A DNA stretch of 64,000 nt from Jiella mangrovi (GTDB taxonomy: Bacteria; Pseudomonadota; Alphaproteobacteria; Rhizobiales; Rhizobiaceae), in NCBI RefSeq assembly GCF_017815135.1, contig NZ_JAGJCF010000013.1, positions 1-64,000 of the forward strand. Reading direction: 5' to 3'. A program made the translations under genes and the position numbers. Below are positions 19,147-28,627 of this stretch, one piece after another (the first letter of the stretch is position 1; the number at the start of each line of letters is the position of its first letter). The notes under the pieces were generated by a model. The model made no database searches. It was given only the letters and a program-made list of their open reading frames with translations, and was not told where the DNA came from.

Positions 19147-21438
19147 TCAATTGCCGGCGGGATGAATGACCGGCGGGCGCGAGACGCGCAGCTCCGGCAG
19201 GGGACGGTCGAGGCGCTCGATCTCGACGAGACAGGACTGCGCCGCGCAGCCCTGGCCGAGTTCGGAGGTTCCGACGTCGCGGGTCAGAACGTTGGGGTTG
19301 GAGTTGCGGTCGCTCCTGCCGTCCGGGTCGTAGGTCGCGCCGGTCGGGAGGAGCGCGACGCCTGCGAGGACACCGGCGTCATACTTGGCGACGGCCAGGC
19401 ATGATCCGCGATCGTTGAAGATGCGAACGTCGGCTCCGTCCTCGACGCCACGGGCGTTGGCATCGTCAGGGTTGAGGCGAACGCATTCGCGCTCGCGTAT
19501 CTTGCCGCCTCGGCTGTAGCTGGAAAAATCCATCTGGCCGTGAAGTTTGCGGTCGGGCTGCGGCGACAGAAGGTGCAGGGGGAAGACGCTTGTCTTCGCC
19601 GAGCCGAGCCATTCTTCCGGATCAAGCCAGACCGGGTGACCCGGCTGGCCGGGCTCGGCGGCGACACTGTCGCTGAAGAGTTCGATCTTGCCCGACGGTG
19701 TGTCGACACGCGCCTCGGCCGGATCCTGCCGATAGCCCTCGAACATGACGTGGGGCTCGCCGGGCTCCGGCATCTCGAAATAGCCGGTCTGCCAGAATTC
19801 CTCGAAGCTCGGCGGCGTGATGCCGCGACGGCGCAGACGGTCGGTGATCGTTTCGAACGCCCAGCCGAGCCAGTCCGCCTCGCTGCGCCCCTCGGTGAAG
19901 ACGTCCTCGACACCGAGCCGAGCGGCGAGATCGGTGAAGATCCGGTAGTCGTTGCGTGCTTCGCCCGCGGGCTCGACGAGCTTGTGCATGGCAAGCAGGT
20001 ATCGATCGCGCGACGCGCCGCCGATGTCGTCGCGCTCCAGCGTCACCGTCGCAGGCAGGACGATGTCGGCGTGGCGAGCGGTTGCCGTCCAGTAGCTCTC
20101 ATTGACGACGATCGTCTCCGGCCGGCGAAAGGCCGCGCGCAGGCGATTGAGATCCTGATGGTGATGGAACGGGTTGCCACCGGCCCAGTAGACGAGACGA
20201 ATGTCGGGATAGGTGTGGGTCCCGCCAGCATAGCGATAGGTCGCGCCGGGGTTGAGCAGCATGTCGGCCACGCGGGCCACCGGGATGGCGATGCCGGTCG
20301 GGTTCGGCAGGGACGGCAGGCCCGTCAGCGGTGTGCCGTAAGGCGGATTGCCCATGGCATTCGACGAACCGTAGCCGAAGGCGAAGCCTCCGCCGGGAAG
20401 ACCGATCTGCCCGAGCACGGCTGCAAGTCCGATCGCCGCCCAGAATGGCTGCTCGCCATGGCGCGCGCGCTGCAGGCTCCAATTGGCCGCGACCATCACC
20501 CGCTTGCCGGGCAGGGACAAGGCGAGGTCGCGGATCGTGTCTGCTTCGATCCCGGTGATCGCGCTCGCCCATTCGGCGGATTTCTCGACGCCGTCGGTGC
20601 TGCCGGACAGATACGCGAGATACCGCTCGGCACCGCTCGTATAGCGATCAAGGAAGCTCTGGTCGTGGCGGTTTTCCGCCACGATGATGCGGGTCAGCGC
20701 CATCATCAGCGCAGCGTCGGTATTGGGGCGGATCGCCAGCCATTCGACGGCGAAGGCGTCCTCGACGTCCTTGCGATAAGGCGAGATGTTAATCATCCGC
20801 GCCCGGCTCGTCGCATCGCGCATGAAAGTATCGAAGCGATGTTCGCCGATGCCGCCGGACTGGATCTCCCAGTTCTTGGCGGGAATGCCGCCGAAAGCGA
20901 GGAAGACGTCGCAGTGATCGCGGATCGTGGAAAGCGACGTCACGCTGGCGCCGACACCGTCGTTCACGCCGAGCACGCGCGGCAGAAACGCCATGGCGGC
21001 GCCGTAGCTGTAATTGGTCTCCTGATCGACGAAGCCGCCGACGGACGCGAAGAAGCGGCGCACCAGCGTGCGGGCATGGTGCAGACGACCGGCGCTCGAC
21101 CAGCCGTAGGAGCCGGCAAACAGCCCCTGGTTGCCGGCGAATGTCCTGACCCGCGCGATCTCGGCGGCGGTGAGGTCGAGGACACGCTCCCAGTCCATCT
21201 CGACGTAGGAATCCTCGCCGCGCGCAGCGCCGCCGTCGCCCTCGAGCCAACCCTTGCGGACCACCGGGCGCAAGACGCGCAGCGGCGAGTTGAGCATCTC
21301 GGGCCACGCCTCGTTCATGCGGCTCGGGCGCGGGTCGTGCTCGAAGGGCAGCACGCGGGCCACGGCGCCGTTCTTCACCTCGGCGCGGAACGCTCCCCAA
21401 TGGGATGCTGAAAGCGGAAGGGCTGTCTTGGAGGGCAA
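19147..21438 (-). CDS. Molybdopterin-dependent oxidoreductase, DMSO reductase/biotin sulfoxide reductase (BisC) type
   Basis: A 763-residue bis-MGD molybdoenzyme. The segment GSYGWSSAGRLHHAR (about 109-123) matches the region of the Mo-ligand serine (Ser115) in DMSO/TMAO/biotin-sulfoxide reductases. The N-terminus begins directly with SASHWGAFRAEV and lacks the CxxC [4Fe-4S] motif and any Tat signal, so a cytoplasmic BisC-like reductase is likely, perhaps reducing an S- or N-oxide. The C-terminal guanylate-binding domain is intact to HPAGN. I propose a TTG start at 21438; an in-frame ATG at 21507 would add 23 atypical residues and reach into the divergent promoter. It is the first gene of the eleven-gene operon. 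Confidence 0.83.
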   Translation of the reverse strand: MPSKTALPLSASHWGAFRAEVKNGAVARVLPFEHDPRPSRMNEAWPEMLNSPLRVLRPVVRKGWLEGDGGAARGEDSYVEMDWERVLDLTAAEIARVRTFAGNQGLFAGSYGWSSAGRLHHARTLVRRFFASVGGFVDQETNYSYGAAMAFLPRVLGVNDGVGASVTSLSTIRDHCDVFLAFGGIPAKNWEIQSGGIGEHRFDTFMRDATSRARMINISPYRKDVEDAFAVEWLAIRPNTDAALMMALTRIIVAENRHDQSFLDRYTSGAERYLAYLSGSTDGVEKSAEWASAITGIEADTIRDLALSLPGKRVMVAANWSLQRARHGEQPFWAAIGLAAVLGQIGLPGGGFAFGYGSSNAMGNPPYGTPLTGLPSLPNPTGIAIPVARVADMLLNPGATYRYAGGTHTYPDIRLVYWAGGNPFHHHQDLNRLRAAFRRPETIVVNESYWTATARHADIVLPATVTLERDDIGGASRDRYLLAMHKLVEPAGEARNDYRIFTDLAARLGVEDVFTEGRSEADWLGWAFETITDRLRRRGITPPSFEEFWQTGYFEMPEPGEPHVMFEGYRQDPAEARVDTPSGKIELFSDSVAAEPGQPGHPVWLDPEEWLGSAKTSVFPLHLLSPQPDRKLHGQMDFSSYSRGGKIRERECVRLNPDDANARGVEDGADVRIFNDRGSCLAVAKYDAGVLAGVALLPTGATYDPDGRSDRNSNPNVLTRDVGTSELGQGCAAQSCLVEIERLDRPLPELRVSRPPVIHPAGN

Positions 21439-21500
21439 TGTGAAAGATCCAGGCCTTTGAACGAGCGTCGATGACGTCTCGGTTGACAGGACGCTAGGAT

Positions 21501-21546
21501 ATAACATTGATGTCGTCAACACAGGTTCGAAAGCTGAAAATGTTAT
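21501..21546. promoter_or_regulatory. Inverted repeat in the divergent LysR/molybdoenzyme promoter region
   Basis: ATAACATT (21501-21508) and its exact complement AATGTTAT (21539-21546) are 30 bases apart in an otherwise GC-rich gap between the divergent LysR gene and the eleven-gene operon. Two half-sites about 38 bp centre to centre (roughly 3.5 helical turns) suit a LysR-type tetramer contacting two sites. The AT-rich arms also overlap plausible -10 regions. Binding by the adjacent regulator is inference. Confidence 0.5.
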
Positions 21547-21633
21547 GTTACAGTCTGCCAAGGCCGAAGGCATCTTGCCTCTGAAACGTGCAGTTCGACG
21601 ATGCAGGGCAGGGCACAGGGAGGAGTTGAGGAG

Positions 21634-22584
21634 ATGAGCCGTTTCAATGTCCGGCAGATCGAGGCGTTTCGGGCGGTGATCAGCCTTGGAAGCATGACGA
21701 GGGCGGCGGAACTCCTGGGCATCTCGCAGCCGGCGGTCAGTCGGCTGATGGCCGACTTTCAGGAAGCGGTCGGCTTCAAGCTGTTTAATCGGCAACGTGG
21801 GGGTGCAGAGGCGACCGACGATGCGCGACGCCTTTTTGAGCAGGTCGAGAAACTCTTCGTCGGGCTCGAGGAGCTCGATCGCGAAGTTCTTTCGATTCGA
21901 AATCTCACCAGCGGTTCGGTCACGGTCGCGGCCATGGGGCCATACGACAATGGTCTGATGCCCGACATCATCGCCCGTTTTCGGAAAAGTCATCCGGCAA
22001 TCGCGGTTCGGCTCGACTGTCAGCTCCAGGACCGGATCCCCGAATGGGTAGCGGCCAGGCGAGCCGATATCGGGCTCGTCTCGCTGCCGGTGGCAAATTC
22101 CGCCATCGCAGTGCGCAAGGTCGTCACGCGCCCGGCCATGTGCGTCGTGCCCATCGAACATGAACTGGCGGCGCGCGACCGGTTGCGGGCCGAGGACCTC
22201 GCGGATGTCGCCTTCGTCAGCTTCCCGCGCGGCGCACCCTTCCGGTTCGAGACCGACCTTTTATTCGAACGCCGGGGGATCGAGAGGCAGATGCTGACCG
22301 AGGCGACGACGCACGAGGCCGTCTGCAGCCTCGTCGCCGCCGGCCTCGGCGTCTCGATCGTCAGCCCGTTCTCCGTCCATCTGCGGCGCAACCCGCGCGT
22401 CGTCTTCAAGCCCTTCACCCCCTCGATGCCGATCACCATCGGGATGATCGCCGACGAGGCGAACCTTTCGGTCGCGGCTCAGGCCTTCCACGAGTTCACA
22501 CTCTCCGAGATCGAAACCTATTCCGCGTCGCTCGAGACCGCGGACCCGACGCAACTCTCCTCAGCATCCCAGGACCGACCATGA
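21634..22584 (+). CDS. LysR family transcriptional regulator
   Basis: A 316-residue regulator. The N-terminal helix-turn-helix (about 3-60) reads AFRAVISLGSMTRAAELLGISQPAVSRL-type sequence in the standard position; the remainder is a periplasmic-binding-like effector domain. The ATG at 21634 has GGAGGAG eight bases upstream; an earlier ATG at 21601 gives an unlikely leader. It is divergent from the eleven-gene catabolic operon and overlaps the FAD oxidoreductase gene by four bases (ATGA). It probably controls both directions in response to a pathway intermediate (inference). Confidence 0.92.
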   Translation: MSRFNVRQIEAFRAVISLGSMTRAAELLGISQPAVSRLMADFQEAVGFKLFNRQRGGAEATDDARRLFEQVEKLFVGLEELDREVLSIRNLTSGSVTVAAMGPYDNGLMPDIIARFRKSHPAIAVRLDCQLQDRIPEWVAARRADIGLVSLPVANSAIAVRKVVTRPAMCVVPIEHELAARDRLRAEDLADVAFVSFPRGAPFRFETDLLFERRGIERQMLTEATTHEAVCSLVAAGLGVSIVSPFSVHLRRNPRVVFKPFTPSMPITIGMIADEANLSVAAQAFHEFTLSEIETYSASLETADPTQLSSASQDRP

Positions 22585-23912
22585 ACGCTCACACCCAAAC
22601 CACCGCCGATTTCGACATTCTGCCGACCGAGACGGAAGTCGTCGTCGTCGGCGGCGGCATCATCGGCGCTTCGACTGCGCTGTTTCTCGCCATGAAGGGA
22701 ATTCCGGTCGTCCTCTGCGAGAAGGGCGCGATCGGCGAGGAGCAGTCGAGCCGCAACTGGGGCTGGGTGCGCAAGATGGGGCGTGATCCGCGTGAAGTAC
22801 CCCTGATGAAGCGGGCGATGGATATCTGGGCGCAGCTGCCGCAGATGATCGGCGCCGATCCCGGTTTCAGGGTGCGCGGCATCACCTATTTCGTCGACAA
22901 GGAAGAGCAGCTCGCCAAATACGAAGCTTGGATGAAGGCGGTCGAGCCCTTCGGCCTCGACACGCATTTCGTCTCGGCTGCGGAAATCGGCAAGCACGCG
23001 CCGGGCACCAGCCGCAAGTTCGGCGGCGGACTGCATACGCCTTCCGACGGATTTGCCGAGCCGCATCTGGCCGCCCGCCTGATCGCCCAGGGCGCCGCCC
23101 AGCACGGCGCCCGGATCGTCGAGGGCTGCGCCGTCCGCGGGTTCGAGACGTCGGCCGGCGCCGTGAGCGAGGTCGTGACCGAAAAGGGCCGCGTGCGCTG
23201 CAAGAGCGTCGTATTGGCGGGCGGCATCTGGTCCAGCCTGTTCGCCGGCAATGTCGGCGTGAAGATGCCGCAGCTGAAAATGCTCAGCCAGGTGATGCGC
23301 ACCCGGCCGATCGAAGGCGGCCCGGAAGGCTGCGGCTCGGGCCCGGGCTTCGGTTACCGCAAGCGTCTCGATGGCGGCTACAATGTCGGGATGCGTTCCG
23401 CCCATGCGGTCGACATCGTCCCCGACAGTTTCCGCTTCTTCCGTGACTATCTGCCGGCAATGAAGAACGAGTGGCGGGCCATGAAATTCCGCGTCGGCAA
23501 GCGCACTCTCCAGGAGACGATGATGCTCGGCGGCTGGAAGCTGGACGAGCGCTCTCCGTTCGAGACCCACCGCATCATGCGGCCGGTCCCCGGCCACGCG
23601 ATCCTCGATCAGGCGACGATCAACATCAAGGACGTCTTCCCGGTGTTCAAGGACATGGTCGTCAACGAGCGCATGAGTGCCTGGATCGATGTGGCTCCCG
23701 ACGCGATTCCGGTCATCTCCGGCGTCGATGCGGTCCCCGGCTTCTACATCTCCACCGGCTATTCCGGCCACGGCTTCGGCATCGCGCCGGGCGCCGGCCA
23801 GCTCATGGCGGACATCATCACCGGCGAAACGCCCGCCGTCGACCCGGAGCCCTTCCGCCACAGCCGCTTTATCGACGGCTCGAAGATCGTCCACTGGCCG
23901 ATCGGCTTCTGA
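22581..23912 (+). CDS. FAD-dependent amine/amino-acid oxidoreductase (DadA/GlyOx-like)
   Basis: A 443-residue flavoprotein of the DAO family. The Rossmann FAD site VVVGGGIIGAST lies at residues 21-32 and a C-terminal FAD-contact motif STGYSGHGFGIAPGAGQLMAD (19-residue core) is typical. Family members oxidise amino acids, sarcosine or related amines. The ATG overlaps the LysR stop (ATGA), so the two are translationally coupled. With the cystathionine beta-lyase-like and aminotransferase genes downstream it suggests amino-acid or N-methyl-amine release from the substrate brought in by the divergent operon. Confidence 0.87.
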   Translation: MNAHTQTTADFDILPTETEVVVVGGGIIGASTALFLAMKGIPVVLCEKGAIGEEQSSRNWGWVRKMGRDPREVPLMKRAMDIWAQLPQMIGADPGFRVRGITYFVDKEEQLAKYEAWMKAVEPFGLDTHFVSAAEIGKHAPGTSRKFGGGLHTPSDGFAEPHLAARLIAQGAAQHGARIVEGCAVRGFETSAGAVSEVVTEKGRVRCKSVVLAGGIWSSLFAGNVGVKMPQLKMLSQVMRTRPIEGGPEGCGSGPGFGYRKRLDGGYNVGMRSAHAVDIVPDSFRFFRDYLPAMKNEWRAMKFRVGKRTLQETMMLGGWKLDERSPFETHRIMRPVPGHAILDQATINIKDVFPVFKDMVVNERMSAWIDVAPDAIPVISGVDAVPGFYISTGYSGHGFGIAPGAGQLMADIITGETPAVDPEPFRHSRFIDGSKIVHWPIGF

Positions 23913-24053
23913 TCAGAAGGCATCCCGCAAAACGGGGTGATCTCTGTTCGACGAAGCCACTGCGGGGCCGGCGATGCGCGGCCCGACCTTGCCCTCACGG
24001 CGCGAATACGACGCGCCGGCCAGGCTTCCAGACCGTCCCAAGGAGACGAAACG

Positions 24054-25232
24054 ATGAAATCCGAAAAGACATCCGCGTCGCGGATGGTCGAGGCCGGCCG
24101 CAGCCACGCGATCAATCCCGGACCGGTCAATCCGCCGATCGTGCGCGCTTCGACCTTTCTCTTCGACACGCTGGCCGACTTTCAGAAGGCCGGCAGCCGT
24201 CCCTTCGACGGCGCCTTTTACGGCCGGGTCGGGACGCCGACGACCTTTGCCTTCGAAGACGCAATCTGCGAGATCGAGGGCGGCCATCGCAGCATCGCGA
24301 CCGCATCCGGTCTCGCGGCGATTTCGGCGACGCTGCTCGCCTGTCTGGAAAAGGGCGACCATCTCCTGATGGTCGATACGGTCTACGATCCGGCCCGGCG
24401 GTTCGCGAACCGCACACTCAAGCGGATGGGGGTCGATACGACCTTCTACGATCCCGCCCTCGGCGACGACATTGCCTCGCTCATCCGGCCGGAAACCAAG
24501 CTGATCTATCTGGAATCGCCGGGAACCGGCACCTTCGAAGTGCAGGACATCGCCGCAATCGTGCGCGCGGCCAAGAAGGCCGGCGTCAGGACCGCGATCG
24601 ACGCGACCTGGGCGACGCCGCTCCTGCTTCGGCCTTTGGAGCACGGCATCGATATCTCGATCCATGCCGCGACCAAATACATCGTCGGTCACTCGGACGC
24701 GATGCTCGGCGTCGTCACCGCCAATGCCGAGACCTATGACGACGTCAGGCGAGCCACCCAGGACATGGGCGCAAGCGCCGGCATCGAGGAATGCAATCTC
24801 GGCCTGAGAGGCCTGCGGACACTGGAGCTGCGCCTTCGCCGTCACGAAGCCTCGGCGCTCGAGCTGGCACGCTGGCTGGAAAAGCGGCCCGACATCGCGA
24901 AGGTCTACCACCCCGCGCTTCCCGGCGCGGCCGGACACGAATTCTGGAGCCGCGATTTCGATGGCGCGTCTGGCGTTTTCTCGGTCGAGCTGCACAAGCG
25001 CCACCCGGATGCCCTGCGTTCCTTTGTCGACGCGCTGGACATGTTCCGCATCGGTTTCAGCTGGGGCGGCTTCGAGAGCCTCGTCCTGCCGGCACATCCC
25101 GAAACCCGGACATTGCCGCTCTGGAACGACCGCGGTCCGATCATCCGGCTGCAGATCGGCCTCGAAGACGTCGACGATCTGAGGGCCGACCTCGAAAGAG
25201 CGCTCGACGGCCTGCAAGGCCTGGCGGAGTAG
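24054..25232 (+). CDS. metC: Cystathionine beta-lyase-like PLP enzyme (Cys/Met metabolism family)
   Basis: A 392-residue PLP enzyme. The Schiff-base lysine is Lys208 in SIHAATKYIVGHSD; GRVGTPTTFAFEDAI and TASGLAAISATLLA are family hallmarks, and SWGGFESLVLP near the C-terminus is characteristic of MetC. It would cleave cystathionine, or another beta-thioether or cysteine S-conjugate, to thiol, pyruvate and ammonia. The ATG at 24054 has GGAG nine bases upstream. It lies 141 bp after the FAD oxidoreductase gene; location near a sulfoxide-reductase-like molybdoenzyme raises the chance of a sulfur-containing substrate rather than plain methionine synthesis. Confidence 0.85.
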   Translation: MKSEKTSASRMVEAGRSHAINPGPVNPPIVRASTFLFDTLADFQKAGSRPFDGAFYGRVGTPTTFAFEDAICEIEGGHRSIATASGLAAISATLLACLEKGDHLLMVDTVYDPARRFANRTLKRMGVDTTFYDPALGDDIASLIRPETKLIYLESPGTGTFEVQDIAAIVRAAKKAGVRTAIDATWATPLLLRPLEHGIDISIHAATKYIVGHSDAMLGVVTANAETYDDVRRATQDMGASAGIEECNLGLRGLRTLELRLRRHEASALELARWLEKRPDIAKVYHPALPGAAGHEFWSRDFDGASGVFSVELHKRHPDALRSFVDALDMFRIGFSWGGFESLVLPAHPETRTLPLWNDRGPIIRLQIGLEDVDDLRADLERALDGLQGLAE

Positions 25233-26767
<1,535 letters not shown>

Positions 26768-26829
26768 CGAGGCATTCCTCTCGAAAGAGGGTGACGCCAC
26801 ACGGTGATGAGCCACCGATCGAGACCAGA

Positions 26830-26863
26830 CCCGCCGTCGGAGGCTCTCCGGCGGCGGGTTTCT
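26830..26863 (+). terminator. Rho-independent terminator after aatA
   Basis: CCCGCCGTCGGAG (26830-26842), loop GCT, and CTCCGGCGGCGGG (26846-26858) form a 13-bp stem with one T-G wobble, followed by TTTCT. It lies 63 bp after the aminotransferase stop and would end that transcript. Confidence 0.85.
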
Positions 26864-26955
26864 ATGTTGAAGCATAGCGAGAGTGAGGCACAGCGGCGAC
26901 GCCGATCGACCGGCGGTCTGAAGCTCCTGTCACCTCCTTGATCGCGATTGCGCGA

Positions 26956-26977
26956 GACCTCGATCGCGATCGAGGTC
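26956..26977. repeat. Perfect 22-bp palindrome
   Basis: Positions 26956-26977 read GACCTCGATCG followed directly by its exact reverse complement CGATCGAGGTC. It lies between the aatA terminator and the secreted hydrolase gene, 92 bp before that start codon. With no loop it is better seen as a protein-binding site than an RNA hairpin. No other copy was noticed in the window. The rest of the 301-bp gap (26768-27068) shows only the terminator. Confidence 0.7.
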
Positions 26978-27068
26978 GCGTGTCACACGCCTCTTCTGCA
27001 GATCAGCGAGGCAGGCCCACCGCCTGCGAGGTCGTGCCGGCCGCCCTTGCAGACTGCGGAGAAAACCA

Positions 27069-28145
27069 ATGAAATTCCGAAACCTGCCGATCATCGTCTG
27101 GGCCATCGTTCTCATGACGGTGGTCTTCGATCAGCCCGCCCGGGCGGACGAGGCCCCCCATGCGTTCCAAAATGTCGGCGTGCGGCAGATCGCGGCGCCC
27201 TCGAAGGAGCGCGGGATCAACCTCGACGTTACGGTCTGGTATCCGGCCCAGGCAGGCGGGAAACCGATCACGCTTGGCGCGAGCCCGTTCTTCGAGGGCA
27301 CCGACGCGAGCCGCGACGCGCCGATATCAGCGGGCAGCTTTCCAATCGTTCTCCTGTCTCACGGCATCGGTCTTGCCGGCTATGCTGAGGCCTTGAGCTG
27401 GATTGCGACGCCGCTCGCAAAGGCGGGATTCGTCGTGGCCGCGCCGAGCCATCCCGGCAGCGGCGGGCCCGAGCGATCGGCGGCGGAAGCGATCAAGCTC
27501 TGGAAGCGGCCCCAGGACCTGTCGAACACCTTGAACGCCATCGGCAGGAATGCGGTCTTCAAACCCCATCTCCAGCTGAACGAGGTCGGTGTTCTCGGCC
27601 TGTCGGCCGGCGGCAGCACGGCGCTGGAGATCGCCGGCGCGCGGATCGATCCCACGCGCCTCGCGGGCTATTGCGACACGGAAAGGCTCAATGCCTCCCT
27701 CTGTCAGTGGTTACGGCAAAGCGGTGTCGATCTTCACGCCCTGGACCGACAAGCCGCGGGCCGTGAGAGCGAGGACAAGCGGGTCCGTTTTGCCATGGCG
27801 ATCGATCCGGCGCCCGTCGATGTCCTCGATCTCAGGAGCTTCCGCGGCATATCGATCCCGGTCACGGTCGTGAATCTCGGCCGGCCGGGGCAGATTCCCG
27901 TGACCACCGACGCCTCCGAAATCGCGAAGATGATCCCGCACGCCACCTATTCCACCATCGCCGACGCCAGTCATTTCAGCATGTTCGGCGTCTGCAAGCC
28001 GGGCGCTGCAAAGCGGGCAGAGCGCGATGAGATCGGCGATCCGATCTGCGCCGATGGCGGCGGCCGGCCGCGGCATGCAATCCACCGGCAACTGATCGAC
28101 ATGGCCATCGCGGCGTTTACCCGGGCCCTCAAGCCAAGCTCATAG
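27069..28145 (+). CDS. Secreted alpha/beta hydrolase (predicted dienelactone-hydrolase family)
   Basis: A 358-residue exported hydrolase. A Sec signal peptide is evident (MKFRNLPIIVWAIVLMTVV, likely cut after ARA at about residue 26). The nucleophile is Ser179 in GVLGLSAGGST, the oxyanion loop LLSHGIG is at 95-101, and an Asp (AIDPAPVD) and His (DASHFSMF) complete a plausible triad. It resembles periplasmic lipase/dienelactone-hydrolase-like proteins. A GGAGA box is 7 bases before the ATG. It stands alone; its substrate is unknown. Confidence 0.8.
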   Translation: MKFRNLPIIVWAIVLMTVVFDQPARADEAPHAFQNVGVRQIAAPSKERGINLDVTVWYPAQAGGKPITLGASPFFEGTDASRDAPISAGSFPIVLLSHGIGLAGYAEALSWIATPLAKAGFVVAAPSHPGSGGPERSAAEAIKLWKRPQDLSNTLNAIGRNAVFKPHLQLNEVGVLGLSAGGSTALEIAGARIDPTRLAGYCDTERLNASLCQWLRQSGVDLHALDRQAAGRESEDKRVRFAMAIDPAPVDVLDLRSFRGISIPVTVVNLGRPGQIPVTTDASEIAKMIPHATYSTIADASHFSMFGVCKPGAAKRAERDEIGDPICADGGGRPRHAIHRQLIDMAIAAFTRALKPSS

Positions 28146-28170
28146 ACAGGGCTGGCGCTGGGCACGCGGC

Positions 28171-28279
28171 AAAAAAAGCCGGGTCCAAAAGAACCCGGCC
28201 AAGCATGGTCTCGAAAGACCGTATGGGAGGAAACAGCCGGACCATCGACTGGGAGGAGGTACCGATGCACCCGACTGAT
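28171..28279 (-). ncRNA. Candidate trans-acting sRNA, alpha-r14-like (anti-Shine-Dalgarno loops)
   Basis: Read on the minus strand this gap holds a compact RNA gene. CATCG and CGATG (28263-28267, 28243-28247) close a hairpin whose loop displays CCTCCTCCC (28251-28259). A second CT-rich motif TCCTCCC (28225-28231) follows, then GGTCT-TTCG-AGACC (28207-28220), a UUCG-type tetraloop hairpin. The end is a textbook terminator: GCCGGGTTCTTTTGGACCCGGC then seven T (down to 28171). A TATTAT box (complement of 28286-28291) places the start near 28279, giving about 109 nt. Two exposed CCUCCC-type loops plus a terminator define the alpha-r14/NfeR1 family of rhizobia, which silences amino-acid and peptide transporter mRNAs. 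The exact 5' end is inferred. Confidence 0.72.
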
Positions 28280-28627
28280 GCCAACATAATACCTCAGATT
28301 CATTGAGCAACTGTCATTAAGGTATGTCAGCAATGCATTCATATCATAGCTCGATTTTATCAAACTACAGAGATTGGCCGCGTTTATCCAAACACGTGAT
28401 TGTAATTTTCTATCAAGCGCCGCGGAGGCATGCACGGAATGCATTTCACGTCGACGCCCGCCCCATGCCTGGACGTTTCAGGGAGTGACGCCGTCCTTCA
28501 CGCAATCGGCACCGGACGAATCAGGGCGCCAGGACTTACGCAAGTCGATGGAAAGCCTTAATCTCTCGTCAACGCCGCGTTCGAGACCGTCTCGTGCGCC
28601 GTCAGTTCGCAAGGGGAACCCGCGTTC

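Noticed and set aside
21440-22161. A frame extending the molybdoenzyme about 240 residues upstream, through the LysR gene.
   Set aside because: The extension overlaps the LysR coding region on the other strand and has no resemblance to molybdoenzymes; the conserved N-terminus starts near 21438.
23937-24053. A 39-residue N-terminal extension of the MetC-like protein.
   Set aside because: The conserved family start and ribosome site support the ATG at 24054; the extension looks like translated intergenic DNA.
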